Shown in pieces: positions 53,588-55,809 of a stretch of DNA of 55,809 bases. Position numbers and translations under genes: made by a program. Positions within the stretch are counted from its first letter, which is position 1; every line of letters starts with the position of its first letter. The notes below the pieces were generated by a model. It worked only from the letters and a program-made list of their open reading frames with translations. It was not told the origin of the DNA and did no database searches. The DNA is taken from the NCBI GenBank assembly GCA_024225395.1, contig JAAEMR010000061.1, positions 1-55,809 on the forward strand. The letters run 5' to 3'. This DNA is from Gammaproteobacteria bacterium (GTDB taxonomy: Bacteria > Pseudomonadota > Gammaproteobacteria > GCA-001735895).

Positions 53588-54124
53588 TTAGTGAAAGGTC
53601 GTTGATGAATAGAACCACTGCCAGTGGAGATTAGTGAATTTATGTAAAGCGTTTAAAAGCTTGTCAGAGGGCACGGCTTCTTTTGGAAAAATCTGACTGA
53701 TTTCGATAAAAATTGTGGAAAATCCCGCTGATTTTCGCCACTGAATTTGTTCCGTTTTACCCTCATTTCCGCACACGGGGCATTTCCATTTTTCAACTTC
53801 AGGGTAGCTTGTTACTAGGTTTTCAGGTTCATGAACAGGGTGTTTACAGCCGGGGTAACGGATAGTTTGAATGGATTTTCCACCCACTCCGGTTAATTGA
53901 TTAAAGTGATGAATATTTATACCAGATTCAATTTCTCCTCGCTGGAGGGCGGGCGAACAACCCAGAAAAGTAATATAATCCATTAGTTTGCTACCAACAG
54001 GCAACTGCTGTGAACCGGTTTGAATGGAAATAAAATCTATTTCATCCAGGAAACCGATTAGTTGAGCATTGGATAAATGAAAATCTCTGGAATTTTCAGC
54101 ATACAGAAATAATGAAAAACTCAT
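53588..54124 (-). CDS. Hypothetical protein with a zinc-ribbon-like motif
   Basis: A 178-residue soluble protein. Residues about 100-130 hold a C-x2-H-like stretch (YPGCKHPVHEP) and a CPVCGNEG knuckle, plausible zinc ligands in pairs. The N-terminal half (MSFSLFLYAENSRDF, IGFLDEIDFISIQTGSQQLP) has an alpha/beta look. No family name is recognised with certainty. It is upstream of the rhodanese gene on the same strand, 82 nt away. Composition matches the neighbourhood, so it looks native. Confidence 0.6.
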   Translation of the reverse strand: MSFSLFLYAENSRDFHLSNAQLIGFLDEIDFISIQTGSQQLPVGSKLMDYITFLGCSPALQRGEIESGINIHHFNQLTGVGGKSIQTIRYPGCKHPVHEPENLVTSYPEVEKWKCPVCGNEGKTEQIQWRKSAGFSTIFIEISQIFPKEAVPSDKLLNALHKFTNLHWQWFYSSTTFH

Positions 54125-54300
54125 GTTAGCCCGAACATTTCATAAATGTGCTCGCGCACTTGCCTGTCTTTGGTTCTACAGGAAACTATCCTCAATCGAC
54201 CGGAGCAATAAGACCGGTTCTGAATCGGGTAATTGCCAGTAAAAATAAAGTCCAGCGCAATTATCACGGCAGATTATGAATTATCCGGGCTAGAAAAAAA

Positions 54301-55224
54301 TTAATGTTCACTGGCTATTAACTTCTCCAGTCCCTGTTTGAGACTGGTTTGAGCCACAGTCTCTAAATCTTCATTCATTTTTTTAGTGATAGCCAGTGAA
54401 TGCACGATGTCGCCTTCACGAGGTTGGTCAAAAGAGATCTCAGAATTTTGTCCGGTAATTTCAGATAAAACTCGAACAAGATCCAGTAAGGATGTTTTTA
54501 AACCTGTGCCAATGTTGCAGGCACCTTCAACTTCAATATGTTGTAAAGCAGCCACATTAGCACGAGCAACATCTTCTACATAAATGAAATCCCGGGTTTG
54601 TTCACCATCACCAAAAATGGTTAAAGGCTTGCTTTCTGATATTCGATCAACGAACAGGGCGATAACACCGGCATATGGTGATTTAGGATCCTGTCGGGGC
54701 CCAAATACGTTAAAAAAACGTTGCCCCAGTGAAGAGGTTTTATAGAGAGTCTTATATAAAGCAGCATATTGTTCATTCACCTGCTTTTCCACGCCATAAG
54801 GGGAAAGCTGTGTTTTTTCGATATCCTCCGGTAATGGTATGACTTTGGGAGTACCATAGATTGCCGCAGAAGAGGCATACACCAGACGTTTGACGTTATG
54901 TTTCCTGACGGCTTCTATTACATTTACAAAACCGACAATATTCTGTTGCGCTGAAAACTCCGGATCTTCCAGAGATGCAACCACGGATACCTGTGCTGCC
55001 AGGTGCAGGCAATGAGATGCACCTTGCATACAGTGATTGACCAGGTCTTTATCCCTGATATCTCCTTCAACAAATTCAAGTAACTCATGGTTAAAGGGTA
55101 AGTTACTTCTAAAGCCGGAACTTAAGTTATCCAGAACTGTGACAGCTATGCCTCCTTGTAATAAAAGATCCGCAGTATGTGATCCGATAAAACCGGCACC
55201 ACCGGTAATTAAAACTTTTTTCAT
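54301..55224 (-). CDS. NAD-dependent epimerase (UDP-sugar 4-epimerase type)
   Basis: A 307-residue extended SDR enzyme. NAD-binding GGAGFIGSH at 8-16, LDNLSSG at about 32-38, Ser/Tyr/Lys triad in VYASSAAIYG and SPYGVEKQVNEQY (YxxxK). The family converts UDP-glucose/UDP-galactose or UDP-GlcNAc/GalNAc for surface polysaccharide; the substrate is not resolved. It is monocistronic by context; the preceding 176-nt gap (54125-54300) shows only a weak palindrome. Confidence 0.92.
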   Translation of the reverse strand: MKKVLITGGAGFIGSHTADLLLQGGIAVTVLDNLSSGFRSNLPFNHELLEFVEGDIRDKDLVNHCMQGASHCLHLAAQVSVVASLEDPEFSAQQNIVGFVNVIEAVRKHNVKRLVYASSAAIYGTPKVIPLPEDIEKTQLSPYGVEKQVNEQYAALYKTLYKTSSLGQRFFNVFGPRQDPKSPYAGVIALFVDRISESKPLTIFGDGEQTRDFIYVEDVARANVAALQHIEVEGACNIGTGLKTSLLDLVRVLSEITGQNSEISFDQPREGDIVHSLAITKKMNEDLETVAQTSLKQGLEKLIASEH

Positions 55225-55377
55225 GTGTAAGTATTATTTATATAAATTAAGCCTTAATAATAGCAATTTTTCAGCAGGTTTTAGTGGACATTAAAAATAT
55301 ATTTAAAAACTGTCAAATACACTGGTTTTTTGCTTGACAGTTGCGGGAGTCACCATTAAAGTACGCGCTCTCTCGAG

Positions 55378-55453
55378 GGGGCCATAGCTCAGTTGGGAGA
55401 GCGCAACACTGGCAGTGTTGAGGTCGGCGGTTCGATCCCGCCTGGCTCCACCA
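55378..55453 (+). tRNA. tRNA-Ala (anticodon GGC)
   Basis: 76-nt cloverleaf: acceptor GGGGCCA/TGGCTCC (one G-T pair), D-arm GCTCAGTTGGGAGAGC, anticodon loop CTGGCAG, T-arm GCGGTTCGATCCCGC, encoded CCA. Confidence 0.97.
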
Positions 55454-55475
55454 AACCTCTTGAGGTTTACACAGT

Positions 55476-55552
55476 GTCCCCATCGTCTAGTCGGCCTAGG
55501 ACACCGCCCTTTCACGGCGGTAACAGGGGTTCGAATCCCCTTGGGGACGCCA
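55476..55552 (+). tRNA. tRNA-Glu (anticodon TTC)
   Basis: 77-nt cloverleaf: acceptor GTCCCCA/TGGGGAC, anticodon loop CTTTCAC, T-arm AGGGGTTCGAATCCCCT, encoded CCA. It is 22 nt after tRNA-Ala, probably in the same transcript. Confidence 0.97.
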
Positions 55553-55560
55553 TTTCCATA

Positions 55561-55588
55561 AAAAGGGACCCGCCAAGGGTCCTTTTTT
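55561..55588 (+). terminator. Terminator of the tRNA pair
   Basis: AAAAGGGACCC and GGGTCCTTTTTT form a stem around a short loop, followed by T. Confidence 0.88.
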
Positions 55589-55606
55589 ATGGGAATTGTG
55601 TTCCCA

Positions 55607-55809
55607 CGGTCCGGATGAGAACCCGGGCGCAATCATCACTCTTCCAAATTCAATTCGACATCAACGCGCCCGGTTCGACCAGTTCGCCCGGAGCGAACTG
55701 GCGGCGCAGGCGCAGCATGCGGTCCGGATGAGAACCCGGGCGCAATCATCACTCTTCCAAATTCAATTCGACATCAACGCGCCCGGTTCGACCCGTTCGC
55801 CCGGAGCGA
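55607..55809. repeat. GC-rich direct repeat, 113-bp period, running off the window
   Basis: A unit starting CGGTCCGGATGAGAACCCGG (55607) recurs at 55720 with one difference over 90 nt (GACCAG versus GACCCG). The period is 113 bp. Each unit contains a palindrome, CCAGTTCGC..GCGAACTGG in the first. The GC content is much higher than in the rest of the window. The window ends inside the second unit. Confidence 0.93.

Noticed and set aside
55303-55731. Protein genes across the tRNA pair and the terminal repeat
   Set aside because: The open frames are translations of tRNA-Ala, tRNA-Glu and a palindromic repeat.

Overview
The window looks like a moderately AT-rich gammaproteobacterial chromosome segment, probably from a sulfur oxidiser. 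The gammaproteobacterial signal is gene order: yciO-trpS-scpA-scpB-rluB, thrS-infC-rpmI-rplT-pheS-pheT-ihfA-merR, and nrdR-ribD-ribE-ribB(A)-ribH-nusB-thiL-pgpA. The sulfur signal is an SQR-family flavoprotein (21564), a secreted Gly/Pro/Asn/Tyr-rich protein resembling sulfur-globule envelope proteins (52528) and a rhodanese (53077). I cannot name the genus.

Layout. 1-5.2 kb: a partial PpiC-type isomerase, yciI, yciB, a small porin, a degenerate cNMP-binding protein, an HD-domain protein and yciO. 5.4-10.6 kb: trpS, scpAB, a WD40 lipoprotein, rluB and a DUF721-like gene. 10.6-17.6 kb is an accessory stretch: AI-2E-type permease, cNMP-binding protein, PAS-GGDEF cyclase, PEP-CTERM protein, DUF3365 haem protein, a PEP-CTERM remnant, an IS110 remnant and a small secreted protein. 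17.8-23.2 kb: tRNA-Asn, an aminotransferase, uvrB, the SQR-like gene and tRNA-Val. 23.3-30.8 kb: the thrS-to-merR translation cluster and tRNA-Pro. 31-34.5 kb: a Ser/Thr kinase, PP2C phosphatase and small membrane protein set, divergent from yggX. 34.6-36.4 kb: an ATP-grasp gene and an A-type Fe-S carrier with an unusual Cys tail. 36.5-44.1 kb: nrdR and the riboflavin cluster, interrupted by an HslV-like Ntn hydrolase. 44.3-52.3 kb: gltX, a cyclase-FHA protein, zapE, an exported EEP-family protein, an inositol-phosphatase-family protein and a DamX-like ATPase-SPOR protein. 52.4-55.8 kb: the sulfur-globule-like gene with a perfect FNR-type box, rhodanese, a zinc-ribbon protein, an epimerase, tRNA-Ala, tRNA-Glu and a GC-rich 113-bp direct repeat running off the window.

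Signalling genes recur: two cNMP-binding-fold proteins, a class III cyclase fused to a phosphothreonine-reading FHA domain, a Ser/Thr kinase with its phosphatase, and a diguanylate cyclase. Whether they form one circuit is inference.

The most distinctive non-coding signal is a dispersed family of inverted arrays of the word CACGAAG, eight copies in intergenic gaps, plus two smaller analogues. The most distinctive gene is the HslV-like peptidase in the riboflavin cluster, whose predicted N-terminal nucleophile is Ser rather than Thr.
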